Assembly: GCF_913773635.1 (NCBI RefSeq)
Contig: NZ_CAJYGQ010000013.1
Coordinates: 169,973 to 233,972 of the forward strand
From: an uncultured Mucilaginibacter sp.
Lineage (GTDB): Bacteria; Bacteroidota; Bacteroidia; Sphingobacteriales; Sphingobacteriaceae
DNA length: 64,000 nt
Direction of reading: 5' to 3'
Below, in pieces: positions 34,956-43,211 of the stretch (position 1 is its first letter; each line of letters begins with the position of its first letter). The notes under the pieces are model-generated. The model did not search any database. It saw only the letters and a program-made list of their open reading frames with translations, and was not told the origin of the DNA. Both the position numbers and the translations under genes were made by a program.

Positions 34956-36452
34956 TTATAGTTCTAACACCTTTGTAGTGCGCTCTCTTGTCTCATTAGC
35001 CAGCTGTGCATTTTTAGCCATAGACTGACCGTATGACGGTATCATCCCTTTTAATTTTGCTTGCCACTCGGCCGATTGTGCCTTGCCTTTAAAGCAACGC
35101 TCAATCAACTGCACCATAATTGAAACAGAGGTTGACGCACCCGGCGACGCACCTAGTAAGGCGGCAATGCTGCCATCGGCTGCTGCTACCACTTCGGTAC
35201 CGAATTCAAGAACGCCACCACGCTTAGGGTCTTTTTTGATGACTTGAACACGTTGTCCGGCAATGTCCAACTGCCAGTCTTCGGCTTTGGCGTTAGGGAA
35301 GTAATCCTTTAATGCTGCCAGGCGATCATCAGCCGATTGCGTTACCTGACTAATAAGGTACTTAGTTAACGGAATATTGTCAATACCGGCTTTCATCATC
35401 GGGAAGATGTTACCGGCATTAATAGATGTAAACAAATCAGTTAATGAGCCATTTTTTAAAAAACGGGTTGAAAAGCCTGCGTAAGGGCCAAATAGCAAAG
35501 CTTTCTTGCCATTAATCATACGGGTATCCAAATGCGGAACCGACATTGGCGGCGAACCTACCGATGCCTTGCCGTATACTTTAGCCTGATGGCGTTCAAT
35601 AACATCGGGGTTATTACAAACCAGCCATTGTCCGCTCACCGGGAACCCTCCAAAACCACGGCTTTCAGGTATATCAGATTTTTGAAGCAAATGTAAAGCG
35701 CCGCCACCGGCACCAACAAATACAAACTTGGCTTTCAATTTTACTTTGTTGCCGCTGGCTGTGTCTTTAACACGCACGCGCCATGATCCGTCTTTGTCGC
35801 GCTTTAAGTCACGTACCTCGTGCTTCAGGTGAAGGTTTACCCCTGGCTGTTGCTTAAGATAGTTGAACAGACTATTGGTTAATGCGCCGAAATTAACGTC
35901 GGTACCCAGGTCCATGCGGTTGGCAGATACTTTTTCATCAGCATTGCGTCCTTCCATTACTAAAGGCATCCAGTTTTGCAGTTGAGCAGCATCTTCTGAG
36001 TAAGCCATATCGGCAAAAAAGTGATGCTTCACTAATGCCTCGTAACGCTTGCGCAGGTAGGTCACATTCTCTTCGCCCCAAACAAAACTCATATGCGGCA
36101 CGGCCGATATGAATGACTTAGGTGAATCAATAATCTTATTCTCAATTAAAAACGACCAAAACTCCTTTGAAACCTCAAACTGCTCGGCAATTTTAATAGC
36201 CTTTGATATATCAACCGTACCATCGCCAAGTTGCGGTGTATAATTGAGCTCGCAAAAGGCAGAGTGGCCGGTACCTGCATTGTTCATAGCATCCGAACTT
36301 TCGGCAGCCATCACATCCAGGCGTTCAAATATCTCAATTGTAAGATCGGGTTGAAGCTGTTTTAACATGAGGCCTAAAGTGGCGCTCATAATTCCGGCTC
36401 CAATCAGCACAACATCAGTTACGGGTTTCTGGGTATATTCGGTGTTAGTCAT
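34956..36452 (-). CDS. mqo: Malate:quinone oxidoreductase
   Basis: A 498-residue FAD enzyme of the inner membrane face that oxidises malate to oxaloacetate and passes electrons to quinone. Marks: VLIGAGIMSATLGLMLKQLQPDLTIEIFERLD (FAD loop), NAGTGHSAFCELNYTP, the FVFVGAGGGALHLLQKSDIPE segment, GFPVSGQWLVC, and LLGASPGASTSVSIMVQLIERCF. Length is standard. Single-gene unit with its own terminator. The 395-nt gap upstream holds nothing I can identify. Confidence 0.95.
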   Translation of the reverse strand: MTNTEYTQKPVTDVVLIGAGIMSATLGLMLKQLQPDLTIEIFERLDVMAAESSDAMNNAGTGHSAFCELNYTPQLGDGTVDISKAIKIAEQFEVSKEFWSFLIENKIIDSPKSFISAVPHMSFVWGEENVTYLRKRYEALVKHHFFADMAYSEDAAQLQNWMPLVMEGRNADEKVSANRMDLGTDVNFGALTNSLFNYLKQQPGVNLHLKHEVRDLKRDKDGSWRVRVKDTASGNKVKLKAKFVFVGAGGGALHLLQKSDIPESRGFGGFPVSGQWLVCNNPDVIERHQAKVYGKASVGSPPMSVPHLDTRMINGKKALLFGPYAGFSTRFLKNGSLTDLFTSINAGNIFPMMKAGIDNIPLTKYLISQVTQSADDRLAALKDYFPNAKAEDWQLDIAGQRVQVIKKDPKRGGVLEFGTEVVAAADGSIAALLGASPGASTSVSIMVQLIERCFKGKAQSAEWQAKLKGMIPSYGQSMAKNAQLANETRERTTKVLEL

Positions 36453-36847
36453 TTTTGATTTTCGAACGGTACAAATGCGTGCGCAATTTACAATGTACGT
36501 GATAAAAACGGCGTGATATTACGATTTTTAATCATAAAATTTACAATTAATATGATATTCAACAACGTTTTGATGTGCATATCAAACCAAACCACCTCAT
36601 TGTAAAATCCTATAAAGAAAGTATTCTTTTACCTTTTTGTTTTCAAAAGCACGAGGTATCTGATTAACAGACAATAAGCAATTTTTAAACAATTTAGCCT
36701 GGTACATTAAGCCATCTATTGATCAGTTATCCAGCAACAATGACAGCTTCTTCACTTCACAACTATGCATTGTAGCTTATAAGCCAACAATAACAACGCC
36801 CAGCTGTAACTTTTAATACAATAATTTATTCAAAAATCAATTTACTT

Positions 36848-37657
36848 ATGAAAGGCACTATCATTTTTATACACGGCATGTTTCAGAACGCTAAATGCTG
36901 GAAAAACTGGGTTGAACATTTTACCGCTAAAGGGTACAATTGCATAGCAGAATCATGGCCGCTGCACGAAGGCGAACCTGCCGAGCTTAGGGCGAACGTG
37001 CCAACCGGCTTAGGCGAGTTACGTTTAGCAACAATTACTGACAAATATCGCCGGCTTGCCGCCGCGCAAACTGAAAAGCCAATAATTATTGGCCATTCTG
37101 TAGGTGGAATTATTACCCAAATACTTGTTAATGAGGGTGTAGCTAAACTTGGAGTGCCGATAAGCTCAGTGGCACCCAATGCCATGATTTCATTTGACTG
37201 GGGCTTTGTAAAAAACAGCGCGCTTATAACAAACCCGCTCAAAGGCGATGATGCATTTATAATGGATGCGGAGAGCTTTCATGGCTCATTTGCCAATACC
37301 ATGAGCGAAGAGGCTGCTAAGCAGGCTTGGCAAGACACAGCTACCAATGACAGCCGAAATGTACTACGCGATTGTTTAGGTGAAGATGGTAAAGTTGACC
37401 TTGATTTACCGCACGTACCAATGCTGTTTATTGCCGGTGAAAAAGATCAGATTATCCCTTACGAGCTATGCGAAAAAAACGCAAAAGCCTATACAGATGA
37501 AATTAGTTTTACCGACCATAAAACGTTTGCAAACCGCAGTCATTTCATTTGCAACGAACCTGGTTGGGAAGAGGTTTTACAAACCGTATCAAGCTGGATT
37601 GACGAAAAAGAAAATGCTCCGGTTTATAACGCAAAGCCAATTGACATCGAATCTTAA
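36848..37657 (+). CDS. Alpha/beta hydrolase
   Basis: A 269-residue cytoplasmic alpha/beta hydrolase fold protein. The oxyanion-hole motif is FIHGMFQNAKCW, the nucleophile is Ser84 in IGHSVGGI, the acid is in FIAGEKDQIIPYEL, and the base is His in NRSHFIC. It has no signal peptide. Substrate unknown; the closest described relatives are non-haem peroxidase-like or esterase-like hydrolases. It is closed by a terminator before the desaturase gene, so the two are probably separate units. Confidence 0.87.
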   Translation: MKGTIIFIHGMFQNAKCWKNWVEHFTAKGYNCIAESWPLHEGEPAELRANVPTGLGELRLATITDKYRRLAAAQTEKPIIIGHSVGGIITQILVNEGVAKLGVPISSVAPNAMISFDWGFVKNSALITNPLKGDDAFIMDAESFHGSFANTMSEEAAKQAWQDTATNDSRNVLRDCLGEDGKVDLDLPHVPMLFIAGEKDQIIPYELCEKNAKAYTDEISFTDHKTFANRSHFICNEPGWEEVLQTVSSWIDEKENAPVYNAKPIDIES

Positions 37658-37681
37658 CTAATTCTTAATATTTGTGCAATT

Positions 37682-37725
37682 AAGCCTCACACCCAGCGTT
37701 ATAAACCGGGTGATGAGGCTTTTTT
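37682..37725 (+). terminator. Terminator of the hydrolase gene
   Basis: AAGCCTCA-CACCC pairs with GGGTG-A-TGAGGCTT (one bulge) and is followed by TTTTTT. Confidence 0.8.
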
Positions 37726-37822
37726 ACTTATCAGCGACTTTATAAATATAAATTTTTAGCAAATCTTAATTTTATTTACCTTTATTATCTTTACAAACAC
37801 AAATTAAGTTACCACATTAAGT

Positions 37823-38827
37823 ATGAAGAAAAAAAGTTTTAGATGGTCTGATGAGAGCGAACCGCACAAACACAGGACAAAGACCATTATTAAAGAACAT
37901 CCGGAATTGCGCACCCTTATAGGTCGTAATCCGTATACTTTTTTAGTTATATCACTTTGTGTTGGGGTACAAATTGCCGCTGCTTATTTTCTTAAAGATG
38001 CAGCATGGTACTGGATTGCACTGGCTGCTTATTGTATAGGTGCCTTTGCCTGCCATACGTTGTTTGTGTGCATTCATGAATGTGCCCACAACTTAATTTT
38101 TAAAAACAAGACTGCTAATACCTGGGCAGGCATCTTTGCCAATTTGCCTACATTGCTGCCAAGCTCTGTGTCGTTCCAAAAATATCATTTAAAGCATCAC
38201 TCATTTCAGGGCGTTGAAGCTTTAGATGCTGATATGCCTTTTCGCTGGGAGGCTAAACTTATTAATAACTCAACTTTTGGTAAAGCCATATGGTTGTTGT
38301 TCTACCCTATTTTCCAGGCTTTACGTCCGTTCCGCTTAAAAGAAATTAACTTGGTTGACGGCTGGACAGCAGTTAATTGGTTAATACAAATTGCCTTCAC
38401 CGGTGCGGTAGTTTACTTTTTAGGCTGGAAAGCTGTATTGTACCTTGTTTTAAGCTTCTTCTTCTCGGTTGGATTACACCCGCTGGGAGCGCGTTGGGTT
38501 CAGGAGCATTTCTTAACTCACGGTGAGCAAGAAACAAAAAGCTATTATGGCAGGCTGAACGGACCAAACCTTAATGTTGGCTTTCATAACGAGCACCATG
38601 ATTTTCCTTCAATTCCATGGAACAACCTTCCAAAAGTTAAGGCAATTGCAGGCAAGCATTACGAGGATTTAGGTTATCATACATCTTACACCCGCTTACT
38701 GTTCGAATTTTTATTTGACCGCGAACTGTCCGTATTTTCACGTACAGCCCGTACTAACCGTGGCAAAATAGCGGCTCCTAAAGCTAAAACACTTGATGCT
38801 ACCGAACCTGAGGTAAGTGTAGCTTAA
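37823..38827 (+). CDS. Sphingolipid delta-4 desaturase homologue (DEGS/DES1 type)
   Basis: A 334-residue membrane di-iron desaturase. The N-terminus FRWSDESEPHKHRTKTIIKEHPELRTLIG matches the lipid-desaturase motif unique to the DEGS family. The three His boxes are HECAH (85-89), HLKHH (122-126) and HNEHH (255-259), in the family contexts FANLP...FQKYHLKHH...DADMP and YYGRL...NVGFHNEHHDFPSIPW. In animals and fungi this enzyme converts dihydroceramide to ceramide by adding a trans 4,5 double bond. Similarity runs the whole length, so I infer desaturation of the sphingoid base, possibly hydroxylation. Base composition is like its neighbours. It is alone, between two terminators. Confidence 0.85.
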   Translation: MKKKSFRWSDESEPHKHRTKTIIKEHPELRTLIGRNPYTFLVISLCVGVQIAAAYFLKDAAWYWIALAAYCIGAFACHTLFVCIHECAHNLIFKNKTANTWAGIFANLPTLLPSSVSFQKYHLKHHSFQGVEALDADMPFRWEAKLINNSTFGKAIWLLFYPIFQALRPFRLKEINLVDGWTAVNWLIQIAFTGAVVYFLGWKAVLYLVLSFFFSVGLHPLGARWVQEHFLTHGEQETKSYYGRLNGPNLNVGFHNEHHDFPSIPWNNLPKVKAIAGKHYEDLGYHTSYTRLLFEFLFDRELSVFSRTARTNRGKIAAPKAKTLDATEPEVSVA

Positions 38828-38837
38828 GCTTAAACGT

Positions 38838-38886
38838 CATAGAAAAAGAAAGGGGATGCTTACCGCATCCCCTTTCTTTTTCTATG
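38838..38886. terminator. Long bidirectional terminator after the desaturase gene
   Basis: A perfect 22-bp stem (38838-38859 with 38865-38886) with a 5-nt loop; A- and T-rich ends serve both convergent genes. Confidence 0.85.
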
Positions 38887-38894
38887 ATAAATTA

Positions 38895-39593
38895 TCAGCA
38901 ATTACCATCAGCATCGCAACTTGCATCCTCGTCGCTATTGTTGGTGTGATTGGGCTGTTGATATTCGGCATATGCGCTTATCAGCGTGTTTAAAAAAACC
39001 TCAGTTGCCTGTGCTCCTGATACAGCATAGCGGTCATTCACTACGAAAAACGGCACTCCTCTTATGCCAAGCTGAGCCGCTTCGTCTATATCAATGCTAA
39101 CGTCGTGCTTGTAATCATCACTATTAAGCATAGCTTTTACCTCTTCGCTGTCAATACCAATAGCTTCACCCATAGATGCGAGTGTATCGTCATCATCAAT
39201 GTTTTTGCCATTAGTAAAATAGGCATTAAATAGCTGCTCTTCGGCTGCATCGCCCTTATTGTATTTTTTTGCCAGGTGAGTAAAACGATGTGCATTAAAG
39301 CTGTTAGCTACCACTGCATCATCGAAGTTATAACTTAAGCCAACCTGGTCGGCCATTTCGGTTACCTGCTGGCCAACTTGTTTTGCGTAATCTATTGTCC
39401 AGCCTTTGGCATCGGCAAGGTACTGGTGTATACTGATATTGGGATTGGTTTCAAGAGCTGGATTAAGCTGAAAGCTCTTCCATTCAACTTCCACATCGTC
39501 TTTAAATTCAAAAGCGTTTAAAGCTTGCTCAAACCGCCGTTTGCCAATGTAGCAGAACGGACACATCACATCCGACCATATTTTTATTTTCAT
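38895..39593 (-). CDS. DsbA-family thiol oxidoreductase, FrnE-like
   Basis: A 232-residue thioredoxin-fold protein. It has CPFC in MKIKIWSDVMCPFCYIGKRRFEQAL, the helical insertion domain, and the cis-Pro motif GIRGVPFFVVNDRYAVSGAQ. A second Cys pair lies in the acidic tail (CDADGNC), as in the radiation-response protein FrnE of Deinococcus. It lacks a signal peptide, so it acts in the cytoplasm. Start ATG at 39593; the frame extends eleven codons through a hydrophobic stretch to a TTG, which I reject because a -7 box lies inside it. Confidence 0.87.
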   Translation of the reverse strand: MKIKIWSDVMCPFCYIGKRRFEQALNAFEFKDDVEVEWKSFQLNPALETNPNISIHQYLADAKGWTIDYAKQVGQQVTEMADQVGLSYNFDDAVVANSFNAHRFTHLAKKYNKGDAAEEQLFNAYFTNGKNIDDDDTLASMGEAIGIDSEEVKAMLNSDDYKHDVSIDIDEAAQLGIRGVPFFVVNDRYAVSGAQATEVFLNTLISAYAEYQQPNHTNNSDEDASCDADGNC

Positions 39594-39610
39594 AGCAATA
39601 ACAATAAAGC

Positions 39611-39618
39611 CAAATGTA
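39611..39618 (-). promoter_or_regulatory. -7 promoter box for the FrnE-like gene
   Basis: Reads TACATTTG on the minus strand, 17 nt before the ATG; a CAA (minus-strand TTG) lies 24 nt further upstream. Confidence 0.38.
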
Positions 39619-39679
39619 GCAAGCATTATAAATGCTTAGCTGCAATACCAGCAGGTATTACGATTGAATGACAGCTTAG

Positions 39680-40594
39680 TTACTTTTTAGGAACGGCATA
39701 ATGGAATATAGGCTGCTTCATACCTTCACTTACGGTATAATAGCTGCGGCCGTTTGCGGCAAAGCCTATGGCTTCACCCAAACGTTCCTGCTCATAGGCA
39801 GGCTGTTGTGGCTTGCGCTGCAGTGTTTGCCATATGGGTTCGTTGCCCTGCCTGCTCCAATAATAAATACGGCTGTAACTTTTTAAAACTACCTGTTTAG
39901 CGTCTTTTGATATGTCGCCGCTAACAATCCATTTAAAAGGCTGCAAACCTCTAAAGTGCAGGTCAGCACGTTTGGTTAAGGTCACCGTATCATTATTATT
40001 AAACAGTAAAGGTGCGGTATACACGCTTACTGATTTATGACGCTTGGTAACTATGTAAAGTAGTTTTTCCAGCGGATCGATCATCAGCGTTTCGGAATCA
40101 TGAGGCCCATCTGGGTATCTTAACGTTAAATTGGCATGCTTAACTCGCACCGTGCTGTCGGCCTTTGCATAAAGGTCAGGCTCTTCGGTACGGTAGATAT
40201 TTATACTTGGGTAGTTTTCGCCATTATCGCCTATATCACCAATGTAAACATAACTTTTTGTTGAATCAGGTCCAGGCCCAACAGCAATATCTTCACAATC
40301 ACGCACACCATAACCGGGTGCGCCATCGGCCGAATATTTATATACTCCTTTTAGCGCTCCATCGGGGCTTATAGCAAAGAAGCGCCCTTCATCACCGCTA
40401 TCATTATGAATATAAAATAAGTTCTGATGTTTTGATGATGCGGCTATGCCCGACGTTTCATTGTTAAGCTCACTTTTTAATTTACCGGCCACATAGTTTT
40501 TGTCGTCTCTTTTATTTTGCGCATAGGCTGCCAGTTCGAGCGCTAAAATTAGCACCGGCCACAAAAACTGCCATTTACGCGGACGTGTCATCAT
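39680..40594 (-). CDS. Secreted beta-propeller-like protein, hypothetical
   Basis: A 304-residue exported protein (signal peptide MMTRPRKWQFLWPVLILALELAAYAQ). The mature part has repeated strands with ETSGIAASSKHQNLFYIHNDSGDEGRFFAISPDGALKGVY, DCEDIAVGPGP...SYVYIGDIGDNGENY and HDSETLMIDPLEKLLYIVTKRH, a pattern seen in propeller proteins related to SdiA-regulated or phytase-like families. The acidic DCEDIA, GDIGDN and DSETL clusters may bind calcium or phosphate. Function unknown. Confidence 0.75.
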   Translation of the reverse strand: MMTRPRKWQFLWPVLILALELAAYAQNKRDDKNYVAGKLKSELNNETSGIAASSKHQNLFYIHNDSGDEGRFFAISPDGALKGVYKYSADGAPGYGVRDCEDIAVGPGPDSTKSYVYIGDIGDNGENYPSINIYRTEEPDLYAKADSTVRVKHANLTLRYPDGPHDSETLMIDPLEKLLYIVTKRHKSVSVYTAPLLFNNNDTVTLTKRADLHFRGLQPFKWIVSGDISKDAKQVVLKSYSRIYYWSRQGNEPIWQTLQRKPQQPAYEQERLGEAIGFAANGRSYYTVSEGMKQPIFHYAVPKK

Positions 40595-40607
40595 TTAAAT
40601 CAAAACG

Positions 40608-40615
40608 CAAATTTA
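40608..40615 (-). promoter_or_regulatory. -7 promoter box for the propeller-like gene
   Basis: Reads TAAATTTG on the minus strand, 13 nt before the ATG. Confidence 0.35.
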
Positions 40616-40805
40616 AGCGAAAAGTTATAATTAAAATAACAGAAGCTCCATATCGTTAATAATGTATCAATCATAACGATGCAAACATTCAAATTTGCAA
40701 AAATTAGAATTGTTTAAGAATGCATTAAGCAATAAGAACTCCTTTTACTTTAGTTTGTTATACTATTGTATTTGCCTTTTAAACAAACCATATAACATTA
40801 GTACT

Positions 40806-41003
40806 ATGGAAACGCCCGTAAAACATTATAAGTTCATTAATAGCCGAACAGACAACGTAATTTTCTACTACTCGTTAGATGCCGGCTTGAGTGATGAGCA
40901 GCGCAAAGAAAAACTGGAAGCTGTAAAAGCTGACGTAGCAAGCAAAAACGGCGTTTTTTTAAACACCGTGTATTGGGAAGAAATTAAAGAAGACGAAGAT
41001 TAA
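40806..41003 (+). CDS. Small hypothetical protein, 65 aa
   Basis: METPVKHYKFINSRTDNVIFYYSLDAGLSDEQRKEKLEAVKADVASKNGVFLNTVYWEEIKEDED: small, acidic, probably a mixed alpha/beta fold, cytoplasmic. I recall similar short proteins across Sphingobacteriaceae but no function. I chose the ATG at 40806; the frame is open upstream to a TTG, but that extension looks non-coding. It lies 61 nt before DUF3810 on the same strand. Confidence 0.65.
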   Translation: METPVKHYKFINSRTDNVIFYYSLDAGLSDEQRKEKLEAVKADVASKNGVFLNTVYWEEIKEDED

Positions 41004-41064
41004 AATAATCGCACATTTTTAGTGGTTGATTTGCTATTTATATGGTGCAACATTATTTTGCACC

Positions 41065-42192
41065 ATGTTTAGTTCAGCGGGCAGTTCCCAAAGAAAACAC
41101 AACGTACTTTTTATTATTACCGGCCTTACGGTAACATTATTCCTGCTGTTTATAGCAGGCTGCTACCCTGATTTTGTTGACGTGTATTACACTAATGGCT
41201 TTTACCAAGGTATAAGCCTTGTATTGCACTTCGTATTTGGTTGGTTGCCAATAAGCATCGGCGACCTTATATATATTTTTTTAATTGCCGCATTAATCTA
41301 CTCTATAGTCAGCTTCATAAAATCTCTAGTTGGAAAAAAACACTCGGCAATAAAGATTAACATATTAAGATTTATTATAGGCTTACAAACGTTTGCTGTA
41401 ATCTTTTACTTGTTTTGGGGGTTGAATTATTCGCGCCCGCCCGCTGCTCAAATCTTAAATTTAACAGATAGTGTTTATACCCTAACGGAGCTTAAAGCTG
41501 TAACTGCTTTAATGATAGATAGCACGAATGCAACAAGGGCAAGGCTTACGGCAAAAGATTTATCGGTCAGCAATACGCAGATTTATAATCAGGCGATCAA
41601 TGCAATAAAAGGACTTGCTTACACCAACAATAATTTCAAAAGCCATTACCCATCAGTTAAACCAGCATTGTTTACACCACTTATAAATTACTTCAGTACT
41701 GCAGGGTATTTCAATCCACTTACCGGCGAAGCGCAGGTTAACTACAGCATGCCAAAAACAAGCCGCCCGTTTACCTCATGCCATGAGCTGGCACACCAAA
41801 TTGGTTTTGCACGCGAGGATGAAGCTAATTTTGTGGGGTTTTTAGCGGCAAAACAGTCATCTGACGTATTGCTGAAATATTCGGGTTACTATATGGCTAT
41901 GCAGGAGTTTATGCGTAACATTTACAGGCGAGACAGTATAGGGTTTAAACAATTGAAACTCCGGTTATCTACCGGTGTTAAGCGAGATCTTAAAGCCGAT
42001 AACCAGTATTGGGAAAAATACGAATCAAAGCTTAACGCAATCAGTGGCTTGTTTTACGATAGCTTCCTCAAGCTGAACAACCAGCCTGAAGGCATACGTA
42101 CATACAACCGCATGATTATTTTAACGATGGCGTATTTTAAGAGAGAAGCCGCGCTGCATAAGATAAATATCAAGCAGGAAATAACAGATTAA
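41065..42192 (+). CDS. DUF3810 membrane metalloprotease-like protein
   Basis: A 375-residue protein with three N-terminal membrane segments (to about residue 120) and a large soluble domain. The zincin-like motif is HELAHQIGFAREDEANF: HExxH with a downstream Glu, typical of DUF3810 proteins in Bacteroidota. Peptidase activity is predicted but, to my knowledge, not shown. ATG at 41065 gives MFSSAGSSQRKHNVLF; the upstream TTG is rejected. Its last 4 nt overlap the end of the convergent DUF47 gene. Confidence 0.83.
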   Translation: MFSSAGSSQRKHNVLFIITGLTVTLFLLFIAGCYPDFVDVYYTNGFYQGISLVLHFVFGWLPISIGDLIYIFLIAALIYSIVSFIKSLVGKKHSAIKINILRFIIGLQTFAVIFYLFWGLNYSRPPAAQILNLTDSVYTLTELKAVTALMIDSTNATRARLTAKDLSVSNTQIYNQAINAIKGLAYTNNNFKSHYPSVKPALFTPLINYFSTAGYFNPLTGEAQVNYSMPKTSRPFTSCHELAHQIGFAREDEANFVGFLAAKQSSDVLLKYSGYYMAMQEFMRNIYRRDSIGFKQLKLRLSTGVKRDLKADNQYWEKYESKLNAISGLFYDSFLKLNNQPEGIRTYNRMIILTMAYFKREAALHKINIKQEITD

Positions 42193-42833
42193 CTGTTTTT
42201 CACCAAAATGCTCTCCACAACAAAGGCAATATCCTCGAACTTATCTGTTGTGCGTTCAAGTGCACCTAGAATTTCGCTATGCTTGATGAGTTGAATTGAG
42301 TCGGTTTCATGAGCATTTAGCTGAGCAAAACCCCTGTCGTATACATCATCTGCATCGTGTTCCAGCTGCTTAATACGGGTACATAATGTGGTAATGGCTT
42401 CACGATCTGATAAGTTCCGAAGCGCCTTTAAACATAATTGAGCCTGTTGTGCAGCTTCATTAATAATACCGCATAATTCAAGCATAGGCGGTGTTATGCT
42501 GCTTAACGAATATAAGTTAATACGCCTTGCCGATGAGTCTACATAATCAGATGCAGCACTTATAGCCGATGCCAGGTCATATATATCTGTACGTTCAAAA
42601 GGTGATACCAACGCCTTACCGGCCGTATAATACACCTGACGCTTAATTTCGGCAGAATGTGTTTTAAGACGGCTTATTTGAGCAAATTCAGTTTTTTGTT
42701 CCGGCTCCCATTTACCTTGTACTGCTTCATTTAGCAGCTTTGCCATGGTGGCACAGTTGGCAGCGGCGCTGTCAAACAAACCAAAAAACAATTGATCATT
42801 ATCAGGAAGAAATTTACTTAATACGCTGCTCAT
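42189..42833 (-). CDS. DUF47-family PhoU-like protein
   Basis: A 214-residue all-helical protein of the DUF47/PhoU-like family (FLPDNDQLFFGLFDSAAANCATMAKLLNEAV, then EIKRQVYYTAGKALVSPFERTDIYDLASAISAASDYVDSSARR, and IKQLEHDADDVYDRGF). It carries the E/D-rich helix motifs that bind metal clusters in PhoU. DUF47 proteins usually sit next to a PiT-type phosphate transporter and modulate it; no such gene is adjacent here, so the partner must be elsewhere or different. Confidence 0.88.
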   Translation of the reverse strand: MSSVLSKFLPDNDQLFFGLFDSAAANCATMAKLLNEAVQGKWEPEQKTEFAQISRLKTHSAEIKRQVYYTAGKALVSPFERTDIYDLASAISAASDYVDSSARRINLYSLSSITPPMLELCGIINEAAQQAQLCLKALRNLSDREAITTLCTRIKQLEHDADDVYDRGFAQLNAHETDSIQLIKHSEILGALERTTDKFEDIAFVVESILVKNS

Positions 42834-42959
42834 AGTACATTATTGGCTATGCAATATACGCCAAACTTCAACAAAATTTAATATTTTTTTAAGTATACCA
42901 CTTAATACTCGGCCAAGTGATTAACAAAATGTTAATATTAGATTACAAAATTGTTAAAG

Positions 42960-42967
42960 TAAATTTG
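42960..42967 (+). promoter_or_regulatory. -7 promoter box for the 79-aa gene
   Basis: Reads TAAATTTG and ends 4 nt before the ATG at 42972, again implying a leaderless transcript. Confidence 0.4.
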
Positions 42968-42971
42968 CCGC

Positions 42972-43211
42972 ATGTCAAAAGACACGCTCCCTACATACGC
43001 TATTGTTGAATTACTTATACGCCTTGCCGATTTCAATGCATCCATAGGCGACTACAAAGACCATATACCACACGAGTTTGGTGTAATGGTCAAAACTACA
43101 AAAGGGCATATCAACTTTTCGCGGCAGCTTATAATGCAACAGTTTAATAACCCTGCACTTATTGATGAACCACAGCTAAAAGAAGTTGCTTTACTATTTA
43201 AAGCTGCCTGA
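42972..43211 (+). CDS. Small hypothetical protein, 79 aa
   Basis: MSKDTLPTYAIVELLIRLADFNASIGDYKDHIPHEFGVMVKTTKGHINFSRQLIMQQFNNPALIDEPQLKEVALLFKAA. It is predicted helical and soluble. I do not recognise the family. The good -7 box and the exact fit between neighbours (its stop abuts the convergent SDR gene) support it as a real gene. Confidence 0.6.
   Translation: MSKDTLPTYAIVELLIRLADFNASIGDYKDHIPHEFGVMVKTTKGHINFSRQLIMQQFNNPALIDEPQLKEVALLFKAA

Noticed and set aside
36514..36530. A possible third ArsR operator (GATATTACGAT) ahead of mqo
   Set aside because: Only one half matches the palindrome; the other arm is missing. A similar TTACGATT at 39658-39665 is shorter still.
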